A DNA stretch of 42,057 nt from Paenibacillus sp. FSL R5-0490 (GCF_001956215.1 NZ_MRTQ01000034.1:1-42057); one strand, 5' to 3'; shown: positions 1 to 7,397, counted from the first letter of the stretch. The notes: a model not told the origin generated them from the letters alone. Numbers and translations are program-made.

Positions 1-30
1 CCGTTGAATTGGATTATGTTTGGAAAGCAT
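1..30 (-). CDS. 5' end of an unidentified gene (partial, runs off left edge)
   Basis: On the minus strand an ATG at 30-28 follows a good ribosome binding site (GAGGTGA, plus-strand positions 36-42) with a 5-nt spacer and stays open for ten codons (M-L-S-K-H-N-P-I-Q-R) to the window edge. Ten residues are too few to assign a family. The hairpin and T-run at 70-119 lie upstream on the same strand, so a leader with a conditional terminator is possible. The ribosome binding site is the main support; chance occurrence cannot be excluded. Confidence 0.4.
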   Translation of the reverse strand, partial: MLSKHNPIQR

Positions 31-69
31 TTTAATCACCTCAAGCATTGTATTACTTCTATTGTAAAA

Positions 70-119
70 CAAAAAAGACTGAAGACAAGCACGATTTTAA
101 TCGAGTTTGTCGACAGTCT
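70..119 (-). terminator. Long hairpin plus T-run upstream of the left-edge gene
   Basis: Three stacked helices form one hairpin at 77-119: AGACTG/CAGTCT, GACAA/TTGTC and CGATT/AATCG, separated by small internal loops. On the minus strand it is followed by six T (complement of 71-76), the layout of an intrinsic terminator. It lies about 40 nt upstream of the minus-strand start at 30, so it may act as an attenuator rather than as the end of another gene. On the plus strand it abuts the separate terminator at 122-150. Confidence 0.5.
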
Positions 120-121
120 GA

Positions 122-150
122 AAGGCAGCCTCTTTAGGCTGTCTTTTTTT
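122..150 (+). terminator. Rho-independent terminator
   Basis: The stem GGCAGCC / GGCTGTC (one G-U pair) closes over a short loop and is followed by seven T. No plus-strand gene is visible upstream in this window, so either it ends a transcript that begins with the hairpin at 77-119, or its complement forms part of the leader of the minus-strand gene at the left edge. Confidence 0.65.
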
Positions 151-256
151 GCATTATTATTCAATATAGTATGAACTTCCGCTCCATGTATGTATTCAAT
201 CATTCCTTGGAACATTAGTAATAGCTGCTCAAAATGAAAAACAACAGGTGATTTAA

Positions 257-754
257 ATGGAAATTAGAAAAGGAACAAAAGACGATTTGAAGGAAATAAT
301 GGAAATTGTCCAGAGGACGGTCAGTATTATGGAATCTGAGGGGAATGATCAATGGAACCGGACCTATCCCCGGAAGGAAGATTTTTTAGCTGATGTGGAA
401 GCAGGCACTTTGCACACTGCCATCTTTGAAGGAAATGTCGCAGGTTCCATTACTGTCGATCAAATCCAGGCGGAGGAATATAAAAATGCCTCATGGAGAA
501 TAGATGAGCCCTGCTTTGTATTTCACCGTCTGGCCGTAGATCCTGAGATAAGAGGCGAGGGGATTGCGAGCAGGTTAATTGCATTTGCTGAAGATCATGC
601 ATTGAATAACGGTATATCGTATATGAGAACAGATACATACTCGCTGAATAAAAAAGCTCAAAGTTTATTTGAGAAAAATGGATATGTTAAAGCGGGTACA
701 ATCTTCATGGATCGGGAAAATCCTTTTTACTGCTATGATAAGCTGCTTGATTAA
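257..754 (+). CDS. GNAT family N-acetyltransferase
   Basis: The 165-residue protein is a single GNAT domain of normal length. The acetyl-CoA binding segment is at residues 94-107 (V-D-P-E-I-R-G-E-G-I-A-S-R-L, the Q/RxxGxG/A signature), and the C-terminal part has the usual N-x-x-A-x-x-L-F-E-K-N-G-Y helix (about 131-143). It should transfer an acetyl group from acetyl-CoA to an amine; the substrate cannot be read from sequence. The ATG is preceded by AGGTGAT at a workable distance. It converges on the Hsp20-like gene; the two stop codons overlap within one TTAA. Confidence 0.88.
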   Translation: MEIRKGTKDDLKEIMEIVQRTVSIMESEGNDQWNRTYPRKEDFLADVEAGTLHTAIFEGNVAGSITVDQIQAEEYKNASWRIDEPCFVFHRLAVDPEIRGEGIASRLIAFAEDHALNNGISYMRTDTYSLNKKAQSLFEKNGYVKAGTIFMDRENPFYCYDKLLD

Positions 755-1248
755 AGCTGCTCTTCATTCTTTACAATAATGGGTATTATTTCTTCCTCTT
801 CGAATAAGATGGGTAGAGAAATGGAAAGTATCCCATTTTCAAATGAGGATTCTATCGAACATTTATCAACAGGCATAGGGAGGGTCAGAACTTTTTCAAA
901 AGATCTGCTATGTCTTTCTTTCAGAAAATAGCGCAAGTGCTGCTGAAATGATGAACATTTTCCTTTAATAATTAGTTCATTTTGAACAAGAGATACTTTA
1001 ATATCATTTTTGCTTATACCGGGGAGCTCTGCTTCAATTTTGATATTGCCATTGTTTTCATACATGTCACAGCGCGGAAAAATTTCCTGATTTGAAAGAA
1101 AATGATTTATTTTTTCCTGCTCCAGACCTGAAAAAGAAAGTTTTTTATTGTGATTGGAATCCCCAGGTGAAATAAGCGTTTCCCAGAAACCCTGATCCTG
1201 ATAATGTGCGGTCATTTTGATTAAATCCTTCCATTTTTCCAGTTCCAT
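751..1248 (-). CDS. Hsp20/alpha-crystallin family protein
   Basis: The 165-residue protein has an alpha-crystallin domain over about residues 60-157. Visible hallmarks are A-E-L-P-G-I (73-78) and the C-terminal E-N-G-I-L-S-I-S-L-P (137-146), matching the family's A-x-x-x-n-G-v-L motif. Such proteins are ATP-independent holdases; in Bacillus some members are spore coat proteins, and the acidic, non-canonical N-terminus leaves that open. It is second in a two-gene unit, 13 bp after the other Hsp20-like gene. Its ribosome binding site lies in a perfect 14-bp palindrome (1249-1262), which could partly mask it. Confidence 0.85.
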   Translation of the reverse strand: MELEKWKDLIKMTAHYQDQGFWETLISPGDSNHNKKLSFSGLEQEKINHFLSNQEIFPRCDMYENNGNIKIEAELPGISKNDIKVSLVQNELIIKGKCSSFQQHLRYFLKERHSRSFEKVLTLPMPVDKCSIESSFENGILSISLPILFEEEEIIPIIVKNEEQL

Positions 1249-1261
1249 AAGGAGGCCTCCT

Positions 1262-1756
1262 TTATAATATTTCCGTTACATCTATCTCTGAATATTGCAT
1301 ATCGACATTTTTAGGTATTTTTATCTCCATATAGCCCTCTTTGCAGCTGGCGGATGATCCTTTTTTCCTGACAATGGCAGGGAGGGTAATAATATGTTTA
1401 TCGTCTTTTTCGGGAATATGCTCGATAATCATTTGGTTAGAAGTGTGGTAAAGCTTCATTTCTTTTAGCCATTCCTCGTTTTTTATTGGAAATCTCACAA
1501 AAACATAATCATGGGTTTCGAAGACGGATGAATTAAGTGGTGCAGAATAATTTGACTGTTGACTAGTTCCGGGGGCTGCAGCATTAAAGCCTTTCATAAA
1601 ATCCGGTGCTCCAGTCATTCCCTGCATATTCTGAGGAAACATTTGCCCCATGATATTTTTAATATATTTATCAATTTCCTCCGGTTTCATTTGGCTGGGA
1701 GGATTCTTCATATCTTTATTAAACGGAAAAAGATTCCACGGGAACATCCTTCTCAT
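1262..1756 (-). CDS. Divergent Hsp20-like protein, possibly spore-associated
   Basis: The N-terminal ~80 residues are Met-, Asn-, Pro- and Phe-rich and low in complexity (M-F-P-W-N-L-F-P-F-N near the start; Q-M-F-P-Q-N-M-Q-G-M later). A degenerate alpha-crystallin-like beta domain follows, with E-G-Y-M-E-I-K-I-P near the end in place of the usual N-G-V-L-x-I. This layout resembles GerT/CotP-type spore proteins of Bacillus; that link is inference. I place the start at ATG 1756, but ATG 1747 has better spacing to AAAGGA, and a TTG at 1780 is also open. First gene of the pair with the Hsp20 gene downstream. Confidence 0.72.
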   Translation of the reverse strand: MRRMFPWNLFPFNKDMKNPPSQMKPEEIDKYIKNIMGQMFPQNMQGMTGAPDFMKGFNAAAPGTSQQSNYSAPLNSSVFETHDYVFVRFPIKNEEWLKEMKLYHTSNQMIIEHIPEKDDKHIITLPAIVRKKGSSASCKEGYMEIKIPKNVDMQYSEIDVTEIL

Positions 1757-1966
1757 CCTTTCCTTGCTAAACTGCCGCAACGGCTAATGATTCAATACTG
1801 AGTCATATATTCTATGCAGATAAACGCCTATCTGTTAATAATGGACTCTCTTGCTTGTCTGCTGAATCATGGGCGAAAGCTTCTTATTATTTGCATTAAT
1901 ACACTGTAATTACTACTATATTGATATCAATGTATATAAAATAATTAAATACTGAGGGGTAATTTT

Positions 1967-2740
1967 GTGAGAAATAAAGCAGCTTTAATCACGGGAGGGG
2001 CAACAGGGATCGGGAAAAGAACGGCGAATATGCTTGCCGCTAAAGGCATCGATCTGGTGATCAATTACCGTAGCAGTCAAGAGGAAGCTGTCTCATTGTG
2101 CAGGGAACTGACCGAAAAATTCGGCACTAAAAATATTGCTTTGCAGGGAGATATTTCTTTACCGGCGGACTGTATAAAGATGTCCGAAAAAGCTCTTAAT
2201 GAATTTCAAGTCATCGACATAGTCATTCATAATGCCGGTCCTTATGTGCACGAAAGAAAAGAGATGCTGGATTATTCTTTTGAACAATGGAATTACCTTA
2301 TTAATGGAAACTTAAATGCGGTCTTTTATTTATCCAAGTTGTTTATACCGAAAATGAGGGAAAATGGATGGGGAAGAATTATCACGATAGGCTTTGACCG
2401 TGTAGAATCAGCATCTGGGTGGATATACCGTTCTGCATTCGCGGCTGCAAAAACGGGGGCAGCGTCTTTAACGAAATCCATTGCACTTGAAGAGGCCGGT
2501 AACGGAATTACCGCAAATATGGTTTGTCCGGGAGATATTATCGGTGAATGGAAGGAAAGAAATATCGAAGAAGCTGCGAAGGTTCATGATCATGCATCAC
2601 CAGTCGGAAGGCCGGGTACAGGTGAGGATATTGCCCGTGTAATCAGTTTTCTGACCGATGAAAAATCCGATTTTATTACAGGCGGCATAATCCCGGTTAC
2701 TGGCGGAAAAGACGTCCTGGGGAAGATTTATCAGGAATGA
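1967..2740 (+). CDS. SDR-family protein with altered catalytic site
   Basis: The 257-residue protein has the short-chain dehydrogenase fold markers: T-G-G-A-T-G-I-G (9-16) for the nucleotide, H-N-A-G (88-91), and a C-terminal I-T-G-G-I-I-P-V-T-G-G. The FabG-type active site is altered: the usual Y-x-x-x-K reads F158-A-A-A-K162, and the expected serine about 13 residues before it is missing (I-G-F-D-R at 141-145). Cofactor binding looks intact, but ordinary SDR catalysis is doubtful. The start is GTG behind GAGGGG. The gene ends at a bidirectional terminator shared with the MATE gene. Confidence 0.85.
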   Translation: MRNKAALITGGATGIGKRTANMLAAKGIDLVINYRSSQEEAVSLCRELTEKFGTKNIALQGDISLPADCIKMSEKALNEFQVIDIVIHNAGPYVHERKEMLDYSFEQWNYLINGNLNAVFYLSKLFIPKMRENGWGRIITIGFDRVESASGWIYRSAFAAAKTGAASLTKSIALEEAGNGITANMVCPGDIIGEWKERNIEEAAKVHDHASPVGRPGTGEDIARVISFLTDEKSDFITGGIIPVTGGKDVLGKIYQE

Positions 2741-2745
2741 AAGCG

Positions 2746-2778
2746 AAAGGCAGAAGAACCGTATTCTTCTGCCTTTTT
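2746..2778. terminator. Bidirectional terminator between SDR and MATE genes
   Basis: A perfect 13-bp stem AAAGGCAGAAGAA / TTCTTCTGCCTTT encloses the loop CCGTA. T-rich DNA follows on the plus strand and A-rich DNA precedes it, so it can end both convergent genes (stops at 2740 and 2783). Confidence 0.88.
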
Positions 2779-2782
2779 ATAT

Positions 2783-4150
2783 TTACTTCGCTTCCATATA
2801 TGCAGGGTATTTTCTGTTTTGCAGATAGATCAGCCGGCTTGTTAAAGTAATGGCCCCAGCTGCAAGTCCTGTAATTAAACCGATCCAATAACCATAGGCT
2901 CCCCAATCCGTATGATTGGCCAGGTAATAGCCAAACGGCAGTCCGATGATCCAATAAGAAATAAGCGACATAATGAAGGTGACATTCACGTCCTTATATC
3001 CGCGCAGCGCTCCCTGTACGGGTGCCTGAATGGCATCTGAAAGCTGAAAGAACATGGCATATATTAAAAATGCAGCTGTTAATTGCAATACATGGTCGTC
3101 TTTTGTATAAATCGATGCCACCTCTTTTGGGAAAGCCAAAAGAACAGCTGCACAAATTAATGCCATAAATACAGCAATGCCGACACCGATCCAGCTGTAC
3201 TCTTTTGCATCCCTGAATCTCTTAGCCCCCGCTTCAAAGCCTACAACGATTGTTAATGCCATTGAAATGCTTAGCGGGATCATATAAAGAAGTGATGCGA
3301 AATTGAGGGCAATCTGGTGAGCTGCGATTACGGCTGTTTCAAATGTGCTCATTAATAAAGTAACTGCTGAAAAGATACTGGTTTCGAAAAAAATCGATAA
3401 GCCGATTGGGATCCCGATAAGAAGGATTTCCTTCCATTTGCCGATAGAAACAGCATGCATTCTTCTGAAAATTCCATAGTTCGAGAACGGGGAATTTTTA
3501 TGAATAATATTAATCGAAATAACCATGATCAGCCAGTAAGTAATAGATGAAGCATAGCCTGCACCTGCTCCGCCGAGTTCCGGAAAACCTAATTTGCCAT
3601 ATATAAGTATATAGTTAAAAAAAGCATTGATTGGCAGTGTTAGAAGGGTGATGATCATACTGACTCTGGTCTTTCCAAGAGCATCAATAAACGATCTTAA
3701 TACATTGTAGACAAACAGGGGAATCAACCCTGTGCTTAAGGCAGCAAGGTAGTTGAAAGCTGTATCCTCGACCCTGTTCTCGAGATTCATTCCACTTAAG
3801 ATTGGATTTAAGGAGAGTGCTCCTCCTGCATAAACAATTACGGCCATAATGATGGACAGATAAACGCCCTGAATAACAGAAAAAGCAACTTCCTCACGCT
3901 GTTTTCCTGCTCCCACGAGGTGGGACACAATCGGGGTAACAGCAAGGAGTATTCCGCTGAGCCCGGTGAATACAGGAACCCATAGAGAAGATCCAATCGC
4001 TACACCTGCCAGGTCCTGTGAATCATAGCGGCCGGTCATTAAAGTATCAATAAATGTCATGGAGTACATAGCCAGCTGGGTTACTAGTATTGGAACTAAA
4101 ATAACCAGCAGCTGATGCAGTTTTTGTTTTTTGCTGTATGTCTGATTCAT
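2783..4150 (-). CDS. MATE family multidrug efflux transporter
   Basis: The 455-residue protein is highly hydrophobic with about 12 predicted membrane spans in two six-helix halves, the size and pattern of NorM/MdtK-type MATE exporters. Family-type features are the N-terminal M-T-F-I-D-T-L-M-T-G-R-Y near the first helix and the mid-protein A-A-H-Q-I-A-L-N segment. These exporters use Na+ or H+ gradients to expel cationic drugs; substrates are not predictable here. The ATG has GAGGAAAG upstream. It is monocistronic and divergent from the 52-aa gene at 4361. Confidence 0.9.
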   Translation of the reverse strand: MNQTYSKKQKLHQLLVILVPILVTQLAMYSMTFIDTLMTGRYDSQDLAGVAIGSSLWVPVFTGLSGILLAVTPIVSHLVGAGKQREEVAFSVIQGVYLSIIMAVIVYAGGALSLNPILSGMNLENRVEDTAFNYLAALSTGLIPLFVYNVLRSFIDALGKTRVSMIITLLTLPINAFFNYILIYGKLGFPELGGAGAGYASSITYWLIMVISINIIHKNSPFSNYGIFRRMHAVSIGKWKEILLIGIPIGLSIFFETSIFSAVTLLMSTFETAVIAAHQIALNFASLLYMIPLSISMALTIVVGFEAGAKRFRDAKEYSWIGVGIAVFMALICAAVLLAFPKEVASIYTKDDHVLQLTAAFLIYAMFFQLSDAIQAPVQGALRGYKDVNVTFIMSLISYWIIGLPFGYYLANHTDWGAYGYWIGLITGLAAGAITLTSRLIYLQNRKYPAYMEAK

Positions 4151-4360
4151 AAATCTTTCCTCTTCCTATAATGTGACTAGAGAATTATATCATACTAAAG
4201 AGAAGCCGGCCCCAAGCAGGTCTTTTATTCAGTATAGTGAGTCCTTAATAAATGTTTCAATTATGTGAACTTTTGCATAACGGGAATAAAAATCCTTCAA
4301 TCGGCGAGTATAAATAGTAAAAACAGCCATTTCCAAAACACGGCTGAAGGAGGCAGAAAG

Positions 4361-4519
4361 ATGAGCTTCAATATAAATAGGATTAATCCCAATCAGACAC
4401 AAGTTTCATTTGTGGACGGGCGTTTTGAAACTCTTACCAATGAAGAGCTGGATGAATTGCTGTCCCATTACGGAATAAGAGAAAAAACAGATGAACCGGA
4501 AACCAATATTATTAATTGA
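4361..4519 (+). CDS. Small hypothetical protein (52 aa)
   Basis: This is a short acidic soluble protein starting M-S-F-N-I-N-R-I-N-P, with no membrane segment or cysteine. The start is chosen because AAGGAGG lies 7 nt upstream; a longer upstream extension has no such site. A strong terminator follows 10 nt after the stop, so the gene looks like a self-contained unit. I do not recognise a family. The middle part (F-E-T-L-T-N-E-E-L-D-E-L-L) looks like an amphipathic helix. Support is the ribosome binding site plus terminator. Confidence 0.65.
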   Translation: MSFNINRINPNQTQVSFVDGRFETLTNEELDELLSHYGIREKTDEPETNIIN

Positions 4520-4528
4520 AAAAATAAA

Positions 4529-4560
4529 AAGCACTTGCTCTATGCAAGTGCTTAGCGTTT
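4529..4560 (+). terminator. Terminator after the 52-aa gene
   Basis: A perfect 10-bp stem AAGCACTTGC / GCAAGTGCTT encloses TCTAT and is followed by AGCGTTTTTATT. Confidence 0.85.
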
Positions 4561-4599
4561 TTATTACTTATAGAGTATATACTTTTGTACTTCGAGAGC

Positions 4600-4662
4600 T
4601 GTCTAGCTCCAGCGCCTACCCCCTCGAGGTGTCGGGGGTGGGCAAGGCGCTTCCGCTTTTCT
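4600..4662. repeat. 63-bp hairpin-forming intergenic repeat, copy 1
   Basis: This element matches 30287-30349 at 61 of 63 positions. It folds as a palindrome: AGCGCC pairs with GGCGCT, ACCCCC with GGGGGT, and an outer AGC with GCT across a symmetric 3-nt internal loop. It ends exactly at the stop codon of the minus-strand GNAT gene (4663). Similar GC-rich CTCGAGGT-containing intergenic repeats are, from memory, common in Bacillus genomes. No transposase gene is associated. Confidence 0.85.
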
Positions 4663-5223
4663 TTAAGCCTCCAATAATTGGGACGATTCTTGGACTGCTG
4701 CTCCATGACGCATTACATGAAGAGTATATAAATCTTTTGGGATCTCATACAGATTGTAAATATCACCATTTGCATTCAGCTGATCATACACAGACTTTCT
4801 CGTTTCATTTGCAAGAATGACATAAGGTAGCTTTTCTGCAGCTTTTTGCGAGCGGATATTTTCCTTGCGGATCCTCATAAAAATGGTTTCTATGCCTGTT
4901 TCAAAAAAGAGCTCTTCAAAGAAAGCATCTTTTGCTAATTTGTTATACCCCTTGCCATGATAAGGTTTGCCAAGCCATGTGCCGAGAAAGCCGGCATTGT
5001 CCTGGATGTCATACAAATTAATCGTCCCAATCGGAGAGCCCCATTCATCAAGAATTGTGCGTGAAATTAATTCACCGCGCTCTTCGGATTCGATTGTCTG
5101 CTTTGTAATAAATATAAACTCATCATAACAATTGGCTTTTTGGCGAACAAAAGGGAAGACATCAGGGTGCGTCATTAAATCAAATAAAGCATGGCAGTCG
5201 TGAAGATCACGTTTCTTGAGCAT
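4663..5223 (-). CDS. GNAT N-acetyltransferase, RimJ/RimL type
   Basis: The 186-residue protein follows the RimJ/RimL pattern: an R-D-L-H-D-C-H-A-L-F-D start, then L-G-x-W-L-G-K-P-Y-H-G-K-G-Y-N-K-L-A (about 95-112), the acetyl-CoA loop, and R-I-R-K-E-N-I-R-S-Q-K-A-A-E-K-L. Relatives acetylate protein N-termini or antibiotic amines; the substrate here is unknown. The C-terminal ~25 residues extend past the usual domain end. The ribosome binding site GGAGGG (7 nt from ATG) sits in one arm of a hairpin, and about 140 nt of structured leader precedes it. The repeat at 4600-4662 abuts the stop codon. Confidence 0.86.
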   Translation of the reverse strand: MLKKRDLHDCHALFDLMTHPDVFPFVRQKANCYDEFIFITKQTIESEERGELISRTILDEWGSPIGTINLYDIQDNAGFLGTWLGKPYHGKGYNKLAKDAFFEELFFETGIETIFMRIRKENIRSQKAAEKLPYVILANETRKSVYDQLNANGDIYNLYEIPKDLYTLHVMRHGAAVQESSQLLEA

Positions 5224-5230
5224 AGGTTAT

Positions 5231-5370
5231 CCCTCCAATTGAGGGCAGTCCTACTCCATGCCAAATAGAGCCTTCGGTCCACCCTCGAAATTTTTTATTA
5301 TGCTGCTAAAAAATTTCGGGGTGGGAATCGAACCCACTAGAACCAGATAACTGGTGGCGCACCATTTGCC
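5231..5370 (-). promoter_or_regulatory. Structured leader with tRNA-like arms and masked ribosome binding site
   Basis: Reading the minus strand from 5370 downward: a D-arm-like GGC/GCC with a GG-containing loop; an ACCAG-TTAT-CTGGT hairpin (5355-5342); a perfect T-arm GTGGG-TTCGATT-CCCAC (5337-5321) whose loop fits the tRNA TTCRANY consensus; an overlapping long helix that uses the same CCCAC strand (5324-5307 with 5297-5279); and finally CCCTC-AATTG-GAGGG (5245-5231), which contains the ribosome binding site. GAGGG at 5286-5282 could pair instead with CCCTC and free it. The alternatives exclude each other, as in riboregulators. It is not a normal tRNA: the anticodon-like loop has 4 nt and there is no acceptor partner. 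Confidence 0.5.
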
Positions 5371-5537
5371 TTCCCTATTACTATCGTTTCCGATATTTGA
5401 TTGTCTGTCATATAGGAAGCAAAAATTTCACTTCACTTTAGGTATAATACTAAAAAAATTTCAAAAAGGAAATAGGTTTTTTGATTATTTTTTTTGCGAT
5501 TTTATGTCAAATATCACCAGCAATATTCGACACCGTT

Positions 5538-6659
5538 CTATGACTCCCTGTACACAAAATTTCCGCCTGACATTGTCCATTTTGGCTTGGCTAGAAAGTG
5601 AAATGGATGATGATTCCATAGAACTAAATCAGCATCTTTTCCTTCCTCTATGCTTCCAAGCTGATGATCGATTCTGAGGTTTCTTGCCGGCAAAATGGTG
5701 ATTCCTTCTAGGGCTTTTTGCTCGGAAAGGCCTTCCCGGACTGCAATAGCTGCACACATATTCAAATATTGCACAGGTGTGTATGGATGATCTGTAGTGA
5801 TGGAGACTTCCACTCCATGCTCTGTCAGCTGCTGATACGTTTTCCAGGTTTTATTTTTCAGTTCCACTTTCGATCTTCTTGTTAGCGTAGGCCCCACTGA
5901 TACCTTTAAATTTAAGCCTTCCAATTCGTCTGCAATTAAATGGCCTTCTGTGCAATGTTCGATTCGAAGATCGAGATTGAATTCTTCTGCAAAGCGGATG
6001 GCAGAAATAATATCATCTGCCCTGTGTGCATGTATTCTGACGGGAATTTCTCTTTTGAGCGCCCTGACAAGCGGTGCAAATCTTAGAGAGTCGGGATTAT
6101 CGCAATGTAAAGCCTCATAAAAGGCTTCCCTCAGCATTCCCATTATCCCCATTCTTGTTATGGAATCCTTGTTGCCATGACTATGAATCCTCTTTGGATT
6201 TTCACCTAGGGCAATTTTAAGGCCGGCTGTTTCCTGGATAATCATCTTGCTGATGTTTTTCCCGGATGTCTTAATAACAGAGGTTGTTCCTCCAATTACA
6301 TTGGCGCTTCCCGGCATGATGTGGGCAGTTGTTATGCCATATTTCACTGCATCATAAAAGGCGGGATCAAGAGGATATACACCATCCATCGCTCTAATAT
6401 GCGGGCTTAAGGGTTCAATTGTTTCGTTGGCATCATTGCCTGCCCATCCGGTGCCTTCAACATAAAGACCCAGATGAGTATGGACATCAATGAAGCCCGG
6501 AAACAGGTGGTGGCTATGGCAGTCTATAATTTTTACATTGGAATCAGACTTTAAGTTCTTGCCCATCTTTAGTATTTTTCCGTTTTCTACTAGTACATCC
6601 CCATGGAAGGAGGGGGATGTCACAGGATATATGACTGCATTTTTTAATAAAATTTTCAT
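5538..6659 (-). CDS. Metal-dependent amidohydrolase, imidazolonepropionase-like
   Basis: The 373-residue protein has the amidohydrolase layout: an N-terminal beta-sandwich segment, then D-V-H-T-H-L-G (58-64) with the two metal histidines, H210-A-H near the middle of the barrel, E-H-C-T-E-G-H (about 234-240), T-T-D-H-P (298-302) with the conserved aspartate, and the C-terminal G-S-I-E-E-G-K-D-A-D-L-V-L-W typical of the family. It should hydrolyse a cyclic or linear amide with one or two metal ions; the substrate is not evident. The ATG follows AAAGGA by 8 nt. No operon partner is adjacent: uppP-dedA upstream ends at its own terminator. Confidence 0.86.
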   Translation of the reverse strand: MKILLKNAVIYPVTSPSFHGDVLVENGKILKMGKNLKSDSNVKIIDCHSHHLFPGFIDVHTHLGLYVEGTGWAGNDANETIEPLSPHIRAMDGVYPLDPAFYDAVKYGITTAHIMPGSANVIGGTTSVIKTSGKNISKMIIQETAGLKIALGENPKRIHSHGNKDSITRMGIMGMLREAFYEALHCDNPDSLRFAPLVRALKREIPVRIHAHRADDIISAIRFAEEFNLDLRIEHCTEGHLIADELEGLNLKVSVGPTLTRRSKVELKNKTWKTYQQLTEHGVEVSITTDHPYTPVQYLNMCAAIAVREGLSEQKALEGITILPARNLRIDHQLGSIEEGKDADLVLWNHHPFHFLAKPKWTMSGGNFVYRES

Positions 6660-6745
6660 CTATATCGTCCTTTGAACCTAAGTATTTGCTTTATTTTACA
6701 AAAATGAATCGAAAGTGTGAAGAATTTTCTCAACATCTTTAGCTC

Positions 6746-6782
6746 AAATAAAAAAAGTGTAAAATTGGAATTCTACACTTTT
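6746..6782 (-). terminator. Terminator of the uppP-dedA operon
   Basis: On the minus strand AAAAGTGTA pairs with TACACTTTT around a 12-nt spacer and runs directly into a T-stretch (complement of the A-run at 6750-6756), 16 nt after the dedA-like stop. Confidence 0.82.
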
Positions 6783-6797
6783 GGTAAATTTTCTAAG

Positions 6798-7382
6798 TTA
6801 ACTTTTCCTCTTCATATAAAACAAGTAAATAGCGCCGGAGACCAAAGCAATAACAATGATCGGCAAGATAAATGGTTTTGCATATTCTTTGATGTCTCTC
6901 CAGTGATCACCAAGCTCCATCCCCAATAATAGAAAGAGAACCGTCCAAGGCACCATAGCTGCTAGTGTATAAACAGTAAAGACCGATAAAGGCATTTTGG
7001 CTATTCCGGCTGGGATTGAAATGGCATGCCGTATTACAGGTATAAATCTGGCCGTGAAAATTACTCCAGTCCCATACTTTTCGAACCATTTCTCTGATTT
7101 ATCCAAATGCTTTTTTTGAATCAAAAGATATTTTCCATATTTGTCAAGAACAGGCCGTCCGCCATACGCGCCCAGCCAATAAAGAAACAGTTGGGCAAGT
7201 GTTCCGCCTGCAATCCCTGCAAGGAGGGCCCCTAGAAAATGGATATCCCCGGTACTTACTAAAAAGCCGCCATAGCTCAGAACAATTTCGCTTGGGATCA
7301 CTTCAACCATTAACCCAAGTGCAATGCCGGCATAACCAAGCTGGGATAGCAGTCCAAAAATGCCGGCAATTATTTCATCCAT
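6798..7382 (-). CDS. DedA/VTT family membrane protein (UptA-like)
   Basis: The 194-residue protein has about five hydrophobic segments including re-entrant-type stretches. DedA hallmarks are M-V-E-V-I-P-S-E (25-32) and F-T-A-R-F-I-P-V-I-R-H-A (109-120), with the two conserved arginines, followed by P-A-G. Some DedA proteins (UptA, the B. subtilis YngC group) are undecaprenyl-phosphate flippases. The upstream partner is an undecaprenyl-pyrophosphate phosphatase homologue only 15 bp away, which makes a lipid-carrier recycling role the best guess. The start ATG follows GGGGAGG. The operon ends at the terminator 16 nt downstream. Confidence 0.88.
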   Translation of the reverse strand: MDEIIAGIFGLLSQLGYAGIALGLMVEVIPSEIVLSYGGFLVSTGDIHFLGALLAGIAGGTLAQLFLYWLGAYGGRPVLDKYGKYLLIQKKHLDKSEKWFEKYGTGVIFTARFIPVIRHAISIPAGIAKMPLSVFTVYTLAAMVPWTVLFLLLGMELGDHWRDIKEYAKPFILPIIVIALVSGAIYLFYMKRKS

Positions 7383-7397
7383 TCTAATACCTCCCCT

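Noticed and set aside
5321..5370. Functional tRNA gene on the minus strand
   Set aside because: The T-arm is perfect, but the anticodon-like loop has only 4 nt, the acceptor stem has no 5' partner and no CCA follows.
5354..5677. Plus-strand open frame of 107 codons
   Set aside because: It overlaps the structured leader and the 3' end of the amidohydrolase on the other strand, has biased low-complexity composition and no ribosome site.
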